Source: Chryseobacterium sp. GVT01B
Lineage (GTDB): Bacteria > Bacteroidota > Bacteroidia > Flavobacteriales > Weeksellaceae
Assembly: GCF_019970045.1 (NCBI RefSeq)
Contig: NZ_JAHXYI010000003.1
Coordinates: 496,001 to 560,000, forward strand
Direction: 5' to 3'
DNA length: 64,000 nucleotides
Shown here: piece by piece, positions 8,793-17,013 of the stretch
How positions within the stretch are numbered: position 1 is the first letter of the stretch
How the letters are laid out: each line of letters begins with the position of its first letter
Notes under the pieces: generated by a model
The model's database searches: none
What the model was told of the DNA's origin: nothing
The model's input: only the letters and a program-made list of their open reading frames with translations
Position numbers and translations under genes: made by a program

Positions 8793-11747
8793 TTAAAAAT
8801 TAAGTTTAAAGCCTAAAGAGACACTTGACAGCAGGGAATATCGGTAGGCATCTGAAACTCCTGTCAGGGAAGCTCTTGGATCATATCCTTTTCTCTTGGA
8901 CCACAGGTACAGATTGTTACCTGTAACGTAGATTTTCAGACCTGATAAGCCTGCCTGCTGTGCAAAACCATCTGGAAGCTGATAGGAGAGGGTGACATCC
9001 TGAAGACTGATATAATCCGATTTAATCAGGTAAAGTGTTGAATTTCCGTTCTGGTTTGTAGCGGTGAGATCTACTCTCGGCAGCGCTGCAGTCGGGTTTT
9101 CAGGAGTCCATGTTTTATCCAGATCTGTTGAATAGTTAGACCCGTAGCTGTCAGAATGGAATAAACTTCTGTAAATATCATCATATCCATACCCTCCGAA
9201 CTGGTACGCAAAATTCACTGCCAGACTGAATCTCTTATAGCTAAAATCTGTTCCGAATCCACCATACACCTTTGGAATCGCTGATTTGCCGGTGTTATAA
9301 TCCGTAGCTTCCTTATAACTGTTGGTGACGGTTCTTTCCTCTTTCTGAGTGACAGGATTGATGGTAGTGCGATACCATAAAGCATCCCCGTTTTCAGGAT
9401 TTACTCCGGCAAACTCCTTCAGGAAATAGGTATAGCGGTCTCCACCTTCTGTAAGGATAAACAATCCGGAAACCAGACCTGTATTCCTTTGCTCAGCCGG
9501 TAATTTTGTAATCTTATTTTTATAATGAGTAGCATTGGCGTAAAAGCTCCACTGGAATTCATCACCACGGAGAATATCCACACTTAGATTAGCCTGAACT
9601 CCTCTGTTGGTCATATCTCCGATATTTCCGTATTTCACATAAGAACCTGCATTGGACGGAGGAAGAGGCAGTGTATAGATCATATCCGATACCTTCCTTT
9701 CAAAATAATCTGCATTCAGGGTGATTCTGTTTTTCAAAAGTGAGAGTTCAAAACCGGCATTCAGGTTTTTGGAAGTCTCCCATTTTAAATCCTTATTTCC
9801 TTGTTTTTTAAGCGAAAGAACCGGTTTGTCATCCCCGAAATTATTAATTCCGTAGATATCCTGGTAAGCATAATAATCTCTGTTGGAACCCCCTAAAAGA
9901 ATGTTGTCATTTCCCTGCTGGCCATAAGAAGCTTTTAATTTTAAAGAATTGATCACGCTGTTGTCCTTAAGGAAATCTTCCTTAGCAATATTCCAGGCCA
10001 GTCCCAATCCATAAAAATTTCCCCACCTGCTTTCCGGAGAAAAGACAGAAGAACCATCTCTACGGATATTGGCATTGAAGAAATACTTCCCGTCATAATT
10101 ATATAGTAACCTTGTGAAATATCCTTCTACAGCATATTCATAGCCGCTTCCTGATAAATCTGTAATTTTCACAGCATTGTCAAAAGACTGAGAGTCGGGT
10201 AATAAAAGCTGTTGTTTTGATCCTGAAAAACCATCATCTTTTATCTTATTCAGTTCATGCCCTACAAGAAGATTAAAACTGTGATTTCCCAGTTTTTTCT
10301 GATAAGTAAGCAATTGCTGGTGGTTCAGGGTATATTTAAAATTAGAACCCTGCGAAATAGTTCCCCCAACAGAAGATGAAGTCCCTCCTTCCGTATTTCC
10401 AAACTGAAGATTTCTTGTATTTTCAAGATAAGCACCGAAGTTATAGGTAAAATCCAATCCTTTGATAATTTCATAATTTAAACCAAGGTTGAGATTGGTG
10501 ATATTACTTACGATCTGAGATTTATCTTTCTGAAGATTGCCTACAGGATTTTCAAAAACGGCATAAGATCTTGTGGCTCCATTGGGTCCCTGTCCGTCTC
10601 CATAGTCGTATAGAGCATTTCCATTGCTGTCATATAACCTCTGATAATTATTATCTCTTAAGAAAACAGGATAGAATGGAGCAATATTTCTGGCAAACTG
10701 GAAAGGGTTGGAAAAGCCTCCTGTTTCCCCAAAATTCTGCTTACTGTAGGTATAAGACAATGCACTGGTCAACTTCAGTTTTGATGTGATGGAATAATCT
10801 ACATTCGATCTGATTCCGAATCTTTCAAAACCGGAAGATATTAAATACCCTTTATCATCCAGATAATTAAGGGAAGTATAAGATTTCACCTGATCCCCAT
10901 TGGCATTGATTCCCACTGTGGCTTCTCTTCTCAAAGCAGGTCTGAAAAGTAATTTTTTCCAGTTGTCCTGATACAGCAGTTTCGCATCCGGATTGAAAGA
11001 CCCATCCTTTGAAATCAGTTGATTAAATGCTACATTATAAACATTATATCCTAATTTATTCAACGCTGAAAGTCCCACATCATGCGGACTGGCACCAGAA
11101 GGAACCGCTCCGGGTTGTTTCAGTCTTGCGATTTCACCAATTCTGGCCCTGTTATAATAAGCTGTATAATAATCCTGTGGAGAAGTGTAAACAGAATAGT
11201 CCTCAATAGATCTGAAATTGACACCGGTTCTTACGTCGGCTTCAATACTTACGCCTTTACTCTTTCCTCTTTTTGTATTTACAATAATTACTCCATTGGC
11301 CCCTCTGGAACCATACAAAGCATTCGAAGAAGCATCCTCAAGAAAAGAAATACTTTCAATATCCGATGCAGCAATACTGTTCAGATTTCCACTGTAAGGG
11401 ATACCATCCAGTACTATCAGTGGATCGCTGGAAGCATTAATTGAACCTATTCCTCTCATTCTGATGGTTGGCTGAGAACCAGGCTGGCCGGAAGAAATAA
11501 CCTGTACACCTGCTACTTTTCCTCCAATTCCCTGAAGAATATTTCCGTTCTGAAGATTAGACAGATCTTTTGCCTTCAATGACTGTACAGATCCTGTAAT
11601 CTCCTCTTTTTTCTGCTTCCCGAAGGCTACCACAACCACTTCTTTTATCGAAGTTTCTTTGGAAAGGCTGTCTTTAGTTTGGGCATAGCCATATTCCGCG
11701 AATAGGAGTAAAGCTAATACACCAAGTTTACATTGTTTCTTTTTCAT
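8793..11747 (-). CDS. SusC/RagA-family TonB-dependent outer-membrane transporter
   Basis: The protein has 984 residues with a signal peptide ending near AEYGYAQ. It lacks the N-terminal carboxypeptidase-like domain of longer SusC proteins and goes almost directly into a TonB box-like VVVVAFG segment (about residues 37-43). The plug follows, with the family signature LYGSRGANGVIIVNTKRGK (about residues 145-165), then a 22-strand barrel ending in Phe (GFKLNF). It imports a SusD-captured ligand using TonB energy. It is the first gene of the operon, preceded by a leader region with two overlapping micro-ORFs. Confidence 0.96.
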   Translation of the reverse strand: MKKKQCKLGVLALLLFAEYGYAQTKDSLSKETSIKEVVVVAFGKQKKEEITGSVQSLKAKDLSNLQNGNILQGIGGKVAGVQVISSGQPGSQPTIRMRGIGSINASSDPLIVLDGIPYSGNLNSIAASDIESISFLEDASSNALYGSRGANGVIIVNTKRGKSKGVSIEADVRTGVNFRSIEDYSVYTSPQDYYTAYYNRARIGEIARLKQPGAVPSGASPHDVGLSALNKLGYNVYNVAFNQLISKDGSFNPDAKLLYQDNWKKLLFRPALRREATVGINANGDQVKSYTSLNYLDDKGYLISSGFERFGIRSNVDYSITSKLKLTSALSYTYSKQNFGETGGFSNPFQFARNIAPFYPVFLRDNNYQRLYDSNGNALYDYGDGQGPNGATRSYAVFENPVGNLQKDKSQIVSNITNLNLGLNYEIIKGLDFTYNFGAYLENTRNLQFGNTEGGTSSSVGGTISQGSNFKYTLNHQQLLTYQKKLGNHSFNLLVGHELNKIKDDGFSGSKQQLLLPDSQSFDNAVKITDLSGSGYEYAVEGYFTRLLYNYDGKYFFNANIRRDGSSVFSPESRWGNFYGLGLAWNIAKEDFLKDNSVINSLKLKASYGQQGNDNILLGGSNRDYYAYQDIYGINNFGDDKPVLSLKKQGNKDLKWETSKNLNAGFELSLLKNRITLNADYFERKVSDMIYTLPLPPSNAGSYVKYGNIGDMTNRGVQANLSVDILRGDEFQWSFYANATHYKNKITKLPAEQRNTGLVSGLFILTEGGDRYTYFLKEFAGVNPENGDALWYRTTINPVTQKEERTVTNSYKEATDYNTGKSAIPKVYGGFGTDFSYKRFSLAVNFAYQFGGYGYDDIYRSLFHSDSYGSNYSTDLDKTWTPENPTAALPRVDLTATNQNGNSTLYLIKSDYISLQDVTLSYQLPDGFAQQAGLSGLKIYVTGNNLYLWSKRKGYDPRASLTGVSDAYRYSLLSSVSLGFKLNF

Positions 11748-11815
11748 TATATTAATCTAGGTTTAAAACTGAACTGTATATTACTGCTGATCTTCCCGTA
11801 AAATGTAGCTTTCCG

Positions 11816-11833
11816 CCTCCTTTTTCAAGGAGG
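11816..11833 (-). promoter_or_regulatory. Perfect hairpin in the SusC leader
   Basis: Seven-base arms CCTCCTT and AAGGAGG enclose a GAAA tetraloop when read on the minus strand. It lies between the Met-rich micro-ORF and the susC start. No T run follows, so it is not a simple terminator. It could be an RNA stabiliser or part of an alternative fold used in attenuation. Confidence 0.5.
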
Positions 11834-11939
11834 TTTTCAATAGTGAAAGATTAAAGTTTACAGGAGATGTGCCCGGATGAAAGAAGCCTTGAATTTTTGG
11901 GCTTTAATTCCTACAGTAATGAATGTATCTCTTAGAAAG

Positions 11940-11978
11940 TTATGACATCATCATTGTGCACATCATATCAAAGCACAT
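11940..11978 (-). CDS. Met/Cys-rich leader peptide upstream of susC
   Basis: A 12-codon ORF encodes MCFDMMCTMMMS and then a stop: six Met and two Cys in twelve residues. It lies about 190 nt upstream of the susC start on the same strand and overlaps the end of another short ORF by 11 nt. Clusters of one amino acid in a short ORF ahead of an operon are the hallmark of leader peptides that sense charged-tRNA supply through ribosome stalling. I infer sensing of methionine (or Met plus Cys). Translation itself is unproven. Confidence 0.5.
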   Translation of the reverse strand: MCFDMMCTMMMS

Positions 11979-12057
11979 GTCTTGAGAAATACAGGTGTGC
12001 TGTGAAAGGCGGAACCCTGCAGAACATTGATGTTTTGAAAGAGCCCCGATAATGCAT
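11968..12057 (-). CDS. Short upstream ORF overlapping the Met-rich leader
   Basis: A 29-codon ORF begins MHYRGSFKTSMFCRVPPF and stops (TGA) inside the start region of the Met-rich ORF at 11940-11978. The overlap would allow translational coupling: ribosomes ending here could re-initiate at the ATG codons just downstream. It has no recognisable function as a protein and may simply be part of a conserved leader RNA. Confidence 0.35.
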   Translation of the reverse strand: MHYRGSFKTSMFCRVPPFTAHLYFSRHVL

Positions 12058-12178
12058 AGGTAAGAATCAAAGTAGTTCTTATTCATGAGAATAAAGTTTT
12101 TGTTTTTTTAACTGGGTCAAAATTATTTAATAATTGCTGAACACTGGTAAAAGGAGCGTATGAGATAAATCATATTAA

Positions 12179-12195
12179 TCTACTAAATTAGTAGA
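12179..12195. promoter_or_regulatory. Perfect 17-nt palindrome, possible operator
   Basis: Arms TCTACTAA and TTAGTAGA flank a single central A. It lies in the 710-bp gap between the divergent susC and NmrA-family genes, about 120 bp upstream of the susC leader ORFs. It fits a dimeric repressor or activator site, but the regulator is unknown. Confidence 0.35.
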
Positions 12196-12321
12196 CTAAT
12201 AGAAAAATATATAATATTTTTGTTTTATCTGTTTGATATTTAATGGTTTAATTGATCGTTCAAAGCGTTAAAAAATGATAAAAAAATAATATTTTTGGCT
12301 ATGAATTAAAGTTAACACAAT

Positions 12322-12350
12322 AAGTCTATTGTTTTTGTAGACTTTTTATT
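12322..12350 (+). terminator. Terminator-like hairpin with T run in the susC-NmrA gap
   Basis: Arms AAGTCTA (12322-12328) and TAGACTT (12338-12344) enclose a 9-nt T-rich loop and are followed by TTTATTT. No gene ends here on the plus strand, so it may stop spurious transcription or belong to a short untranslated RNA. Confidence 0.35.
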
Positions 12351-12496
12351 TATTTTATAACACACGCGCTATCTGATCCGGAAGATTGACGGGGAAAATT
12401 TTTGCACAGGATTAGTTTTGGCTAAGAAGAAGATAGATCCGGTGAAATCTTATTTATATGCATTTCGGAATTTTACACAAACAAAAAATTAAAGAA

Positions 12497-13408
12497 ATGA
12501 ATATTGTTTTAACAGGTTCCATCGGGAACATCGGAAAGCCACTTACCAAAGAACTTGTACAAAAAGGCCACTCGGTAACAGTGATCAGCAGTAATGAAGA
12601 AAGAAAGTCTTCTATAGAAGCTCTGGGAGCAAAAGCGGCTATAGGCAGTATGTTTGATGCAGAATTTCTCACCGAAACTTTTACAGGTGCAGACATTGTT
12701 TATTTAATGGAAACAATGGAAGCAGCGGGAGACATGTTTGATAAAAGCATAGATTTTATCGGAAAGATCATTGAAATCGGTCACCATTACAAAACTGCTG
12801 TGGAACGGTCTGGAGTGAAGAAAATTATCCATCTCAGCAGCATTGGTGCCCATACAGATAAAGGGACAGGGATTATTGTCTTCCATCACCATGTAGAACA
12901 GATTCTGAAACAATTACCGGATGATATTGCGATTAAATTCATTCGTCCTGTTGGTATTTATTTCAATATGTTTTCGTTCATCCCTACGATAAAAAACAAA
13001 GGTGCGATTGTTTCCAATTGGGGAGGTGATCAGAAAGAGTCTTGGGTTTCTCCATTGGATATTGCAGATGCTGTAGCTGAAGAAATTGAAAAACCTTTTA
13101 TGGGCAGAGAAGTACACTATGTAGCCAGTGATGAGGTTTCCCCTAATGAAATTGCAAAAGCTTTGGGAGAATCAATCGGTAAGGCAGATCTGGAATGGAA
13201 AGTGATTTCAGATCAGGAATTATTGGAAAACTGGCTTCACATCGGTTTCAATGAGCAGGTGGCTAAAGGCTTTGTAGAAACTCAGGCAAGTCAGGGAAGC
13301 GGAATTCTGTATGAAGATTATTATCAGCACCAACCTGTTCTGGGGAAAGTGAAACTGGCAGATTTTGCAAAGGAATTTGCTGTTGCTTACCACAATGAAG
13401 AGATGTGA
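12497..13408 (+). CDS. NmrA-like NAD(P)-binding oxidoreductase
   Basis: The protein starts MNIVLTGSIGNIGKPL, a Rossmann glycine motif (GxxGxxG-like) at residues 7-14. Members of this SDR-related family bind NAD(P) and act as quinone reductases or redox sensors. The usual catalytic Tyr-Lys pair of classical SDRs is not obvious; the family is often atypical. The open frame extends to an ATG at 12458, but the ATG at 12497 places the Rossmann strand at the N-terminus as in the paralogue at 28746-29645, so I prefer it. The AraC regulator gene 186 bp downstream on the same strand is the likely partner. Confidence 0.87.
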   Translation: MNIVLTGSIGNIGKPLTKELVQKGHSVTVISSNEERKSSIEALGAKAAIGSMFDAEFLTETFTGADIVYLMETMEAAGDMFDKSIDFIGKIIEIGHHYKTAVERSGVKKIIHLSSIGAHTDKGTGIIVFHHHVEQILKQLPDDIAIKFIRPVGIYFNMFSFIPTIKNKGAIVSNWGGDQKESWVSPLDIADAVAEEIEKPFMGREVHYVASDEVSPNEIAKALGESIGKADLEWKVISDQELLENWLHIGFNEQVAKGFVETQASQGSGILYEDYYQHQPVLGKVKLADFAKEFAVAYHNEEM

Positions 13409-13415
13409 AATATTG

Positions 13416-13557
13416 AACCACAAAAGTCACAAAAGCTTTAACCCCCTAAGTGAGCTTTAGAGAATATTCTTGCGTAAAGTAAGAACACATAAGTTATAAA
13501 AATCTTCGATTCTACATAAGACGCAAACATCTGTGAAAATCTGTGCCTTCTGTGGTT
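13416..13557. repeat. Small inverted-repeat intergenic element
   Basis: The arms are AACCACAAAAGTCAC (13416-13430) and GTGCCTTCTGTGGTT (13543-13557), imperfect complements, with 112 bp between them and no ORF. The ends resemble a class of dispersed ACCACA...TGTGGT elements that I recall from flavobacterial genomes. Only this copy is seen in the window. Confidence 0.5.
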
Positions 13558-13593
13558 AAAAATAACTTGTAAAACAATTTGTAAATTTATGGT

Positions 13594-14514
13594 ATGGAAC
13601 GACGGGTTACAAAAAGAATAAAAACCATCACAGAATTTCACCGTTCAAGAGGATTACCGCCTCCTGAGCATCCGCTGATCAGTGTGATTGACTACAGCAA
13701 TGTTAAACGTCCTGCGGATATCGGAGAAGTTAATTGGATGTTGGATTTTTACCAGATTTCTTTGAAAATAGGAATGAACGGAAAACTGAAATATGGCCAG
13801 CAGGAATATGATTTTGATGAAGGAACTTTGTTTTTCATTTCCCCGAATCAGGTTTTCAGAATTGAAGCAGATTCCGGTCTGAAGGAGAAGCAATCCGGCT
13901 GGATGCTGTTGATTCATCCTGATTTTCTGTGGAACACTTCACTGGCAAAAACCATAAAACAATATGATTTTTTCGATTATTCTGTGAATGAGGCTTTGTT
14001 TCTTTCCAAAAAAGAGGAGCTTACGATCAATGGAATTATAGAAAATATTGAACAGGAATATCATGCGGTGATTGATAAATTCAGCCAGAATATTATCATC
14101 TCTCATATTGAAACATTGCTCAATTATTCCGAAAGATTTTATGAAAGGCAGTTTATCACCAGAAAAATAACCAATCATACCATTCTGAACCGTTTAGAAA
14201 CTTTATTGGCGGATTATTTTAATGATAATGATCTGGTGTCAAAAGGATTGCCCACCGTTCAGTTTACAGCCAAAGAACTTGGAATTTCACCCAATTACCT
14301 TAGCCGGCTGTTAACCACTCTTACCGGGCAAAGTACCCAGCAGCTTATTCATGATAAGTTGATTGAAAAGGCAAAAGAAAAGCTTTCTACGACAGAGCTT
14401 TCAGTAAGTGAAATTGCTTATGAACTGGGGTTTGAGCATCCGCAGTCCTTTACAAAACTGTTTAAAAATAAAACCCGGCTTTCTCCGCTGGAGTTCAGAA
14501 CTTCTTTTCAGTAG
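13594..14514 (+). CDS. AraC-family transcriptional regulator (paralogue 1)
   Basis: The protein has 306 residues. Residues 1-190 are an AraC-type ligand/cupin-like domain (GTLFFISPNQVFR, LIHPDFLWNTSLAKTIKQY). Residues about 200-306 carry two helix-turn-helix motifs, ending in ELSVSEIAYELGFEHPQSFTKLFKNKTRLSPLEFR. It is closely similar to the proteins at 26513-27433 and 31397-32317. It follows an NmrA-family oxidoreductase gene and probably controls it or the genes alongside in response to a small reactive molecule (inference). Confidence 0.93.
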   Translation: MERRVTKRIKTITEFHRSRGLPPPEHPLISVIDYSNVKRPADIGEVNWMLDFYQISLKIGMNGKLKYGQQEYDFDEGTLFFISPNQVFRIEADSGLKEKQSGWMLLIHPDFLWNTSLAKTIKQYDFFDYSVNEALFLSKKEELTINGIIENIEQEYHAVIDKFSQNIIISHIETLLNYSERFYERQFITRKITNHTILNRLETLLADYFNDNDLVSKGLPTVQFTAKELGISPNYLSRLLTTLTGQSTQQLIHDKLIEKAKEKLSTTELSVSEIAYELGFEHPQSFTKLFKNKTRLSPLEFRTSFQ

Positions 14515-14547
14515 AATATAAAAAAGATTCAGACAGCATTATTGTGA

Positions 14548-15552
14548 TCAATGATGCTGTTTGGCTGTAATGCCTGTTTTATTGTATTTGTTCCGGTATT
14601 CAATAGGAGATAAGCCTGTGATTCTGCGGAATATTTCCCGAAATGCTTTCACATCAGAATACCCTGTTTCATACATCACTTCATTGATGGTTTTCCGGGA
14701 AACTTCCAGTTCTTTTTTCGCAGATTCTATCTTTACCCTTTGTTGATATTCAAGAGGCGTATTGCCGGTTGCTTTTATAAATCTTCGGTCGAAACTTCGC
14801 CTTCCGACTGTAAATTTTCTGGAAAGCTCTTCCATGGATATTTTCTCAGAGAAATTCTTTTCAATATATTCCTGTGCCTGAATAACCATTTCATCACCAT
14901 GCGATTTCTGTCCGTTAAAAATGATGAAATCCGACTGTGTTTCTCTGTCAATATCAATCTGAAATATCTTGGAGCAATAAATAGCCGTTTGCCTGTCATA
15001 ATATTTTTCAACCAGATAAAGAAGAAGGTTTAAGAAAGAGTAGCCTCCGCCATTCGTATAGATTCCATGTTCATCCGTAATGATTTTTTCTGCTCTTACA
15101 TTTACTTTGGGAAACAGCTTTTTAAAATTCGCAACCGTATTCCAGTGGATAGAACAGCTTTTTGAATCCAGAAGCCCTATAGAAGCCAATATATAAGCTC
15201 CTGTGCACATGCTGGCTACATCCGCTCCGCTTTTATACTGGTCTGATATCCAATGGACAAGTGCTGTGTTTTGATCTTCTATTTTTGTAAAGTTCGGAGC
15301 AATGGCAGGGATGACAATCAGATCGGTTTTCCTGATGGCTGCAATATTTTTTTGTGGGATCACCGTAAGTAAGCCATTTACAAAATCAGAATGCTCAGAA
15401 ACTCCTGCCAGTTCAATGGTGAAAACCATATCTTTATTATTGTGGCTGTAATACCTGTTGGCTTCCGTAAAAATATGATAGGTCCCTATAATGCAGGATA
15501 ATGTATTGGGAGCTGTCTGTGCATCGGGAACTAATATGGTTAAATGTTTCAT
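14548..15552 (-). CDS. GlxA-family regulator (DJ-1/PfpI domain plus AraC HTH)
   Basis: The protein has 334 residues. Residues 1-190 form a DJ-1/PfpI-like class I amidotransferase domain with the nucleophile-elbow segment DVASMCTGAYILASIGLLD. Residues about 220-325 are an AraC HTH pair (TVGRRSFDRRFIKATGNTPLEYQQRVKIESAKKELE). These regulators normally do not act as enzymes. It is divergent from the SRPBCC gene at 15746, which is the likely target. Confidence 0.92.
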   Translation of the reverse strand: MKHLTILVPDAQTAPNTLSCIIGTYHIFTEANRYYSHNNKDMVFTIELAGVSEHSDFVNGLLTVIPQKNIAAIRKTDLIVIPAIAPNFTKIEDQNTALVHWISDQYKSGADVASMCTGAYILASIGLLDSKSCSIHWNTVANFKKLFPKVNVRAEKIITDEHGIYTNGGGYSFLNLLLYLVEKYYDRQTAIYCSKIFQIDIDRETQSDFIIFNGQKSHGDEMVIQAQEYIEKNFSEKISMEELSRKFTVGRRSFDRRFIKATGNTPLEYQQRVKIESAKKELEVSRKTINEVMYETGYSDVKAFREIFRRITGLSPIEYRNKYNKTGITAKQHH

Positions 15553-15687
15553 ATCGCAAAATTTAAAGGTGAATAAATTGTGCCGGCTGTAACCTCATCT
15601 GTATCATACAAATATAAAAAAATAAGATGTCCGGATCAACCTCTTATAATGTCTATTTTACACCCCTTACAGGTCTTTCTATGTTCT

Positions 15688-15695
15688 TACCTTTG
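15688..15695 (+). promoter_or_regulatory. Candidate -7 box (TACCTTTG) for the SRPBCC gene
   Basis: TACCTTTG matches the Bacteroidota TAnnTTTG -7 element, 50 bp before the start codon at 15746. A convincing TTTG-type -33 element is not visible at the expected distance, so this is tentative. Confidence 0.35.
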
Positions 15696-15745
15696 AATAA
15701 GTAAATAAGATAATACAATCTGAAAAAGATAGTAGAAAAGAAATA

Positions 15746-16690
15746 ATGAACACTAAAAAACAAAATAATAGTATGAAATCACAGGATTTTACAACAAGTA
15801 TTACCGTTGATGCTTCGCCACAGCAGGTATTTGATGCCGTTAATAATGTCCGGGGCTGGTGGTCTGAAAATATTGAAGGATCTACCTCTGTACTGAACAG
15901 CGAATTTGCCTATCATTATCGTGATGTTCACCGATGCAGAATAAAAATTACAGAAATGCAGCCCAATACCAGAGTGGTATGGCATGTTCTGGATAATGAT
16001 TTTAATTTCATTGAAGATAAAACGGAATGGGTAAACACTCATATCATATTTGACATCCATGAAAAAGAGGGAAAAACAGAACTGACATTTACCCATCAGG
16101 GGCTGGTTCCTGAAGGTGAATGTTACGAGGTCTGCCATGACGCCTGGACCCATTATATTCAGGACAGTCTGAAATCCCTTATCACCACAGGACAGGGTAA
16201 AGCAACTCCCAAAGAAGATTTTACAGCATCCGATCATCAGGAAATAAATACAGATACAAAAAGCATTTATCACAGATTGCTCATTACTGTTCCAGTGGAA
16301 AAAGTATATGAAGCCATCACTACCCGGGAAGGATTAGCCGGATGGTGGACGCCGGATACGGAGGCAAAAGCTGAGATAGGCAGTATCCTGAGATTTGGTT
16401 TTGGACCTGATTATTTTAAGAATATGGAAGTTGTCGATCTGAAACCTTATAGTCTGGTGAAATGGCGCTGTATCAAGGGGTTTGAGGACTGGGTAGGTAC
16501 TACGCTTACTTTTGAGCTGGAACCGCATAAGAAAGGATGTATTTTATTATTCCATCATGATGGCTGGAAATCATACAATTCAGAATTTGCATCCTGCAGT
16601 TTTGACTGGGCTTTATTTTTCAGAAGCCTGAAATCTCTTTGCGAAACAGGGAAGGGCTTTCCCTATCCGGAATTTGATAAAATAAATTAA
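15746..16690 (+). CDS. Tandem SRPBCC/AHSA1-domain protein
   Basis: The protein has 314 residues and two copies of the Activator of Hsp90 ATPase homologue 1-like (SRPBCC) fold. The first begins with FTTSITVDASPQQVFDAVN near residue 15. The second begins with LLITVPVEKVYEAITTREGLAGWW near residue 175. Each copy has the GWW motif of the family. These domains bind hydrophobic ligands in a deep pocket. Most family members are single-domain, so the duplication is worth noting. It is divergent from the GlxA-type regulator. An internal ATG at 15773 is a possible alternative start. Confidence 0.85.
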   Translation: MNTKKQNNSMKSQDFTTSITVDASPQQVFDAVNNVRGWWSENIEGSTSVLNSEFAYHYRDVHRCRIKITEMQPNTRVVWHVLDNDFNFIEDKTEWVNTHIIFDIHEKEGKTELTFTHQGLVPEGECYEVCHDAWTHYIQDSLKSLITTGQGKATPKEDFTASDHQEINTDTKSIYHRLLITVPVEKVYEAITTREGLAGWWTPDTEAKAEIGSILRFGFGPDYFKNMEVVDLKPYSLVKWRCIKGFEDWVGTTLTFELEPHKKGCILLFHHDGWKSYNSEFASCSFDWALFFRSLKSLCETGKGFPYPEFDKIN

Positions 16691-16768
16691 TGTGGTACTT
16701 CACAACAATTCGATTCTGATATCTAAAAATAGATAACTCTTATAATTTTAATAAAAAAATAAAACAAT

Positions 16769-16799
16769 AAGGCTGTTTCACAAAGAAGGCAGCCTTTTT
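16769..16799 (+). terminator. Terminator after the SRPBCC gene
   Basis: The stem is AAGGCTG (16769-16775) with CAGCCTT (16790-16796), followed by TTTC. It lies 78 nt past the stop. Confidence 0.65.
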
Positions 16800-17013
16800 C
16801 ATGAGATTGTTTTTGTAACTCAGGGAATTGCATTTACAATTGACTTAGAAAAACTGTTTCTGAAATTAAAAAAATTGATATCTCTCATCATTCTTAATGG
16901 AATAGGTGTTCTTTTACAGGAAAATTAATTATATTTTTGATAATTATTTACCTGCACAATTCTTTATCCGGAGCGGTAAAGCATAACGATTGTAAAAAAA
17001 CCACGACAATATT

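Noticed and set aside
11747..12060. SAM-I (S-box) riboswitch ahead of susC
   Set aside because: The Met-rich leader suggested it, but the conserved S-box core words were not found on the minus strand; a short-peptide attenuator fits better.
14548..15552. GlxA-type protein as an active protease or amidotransferase
   Set aside because: The HTH pair and family context mark it as a regulator.
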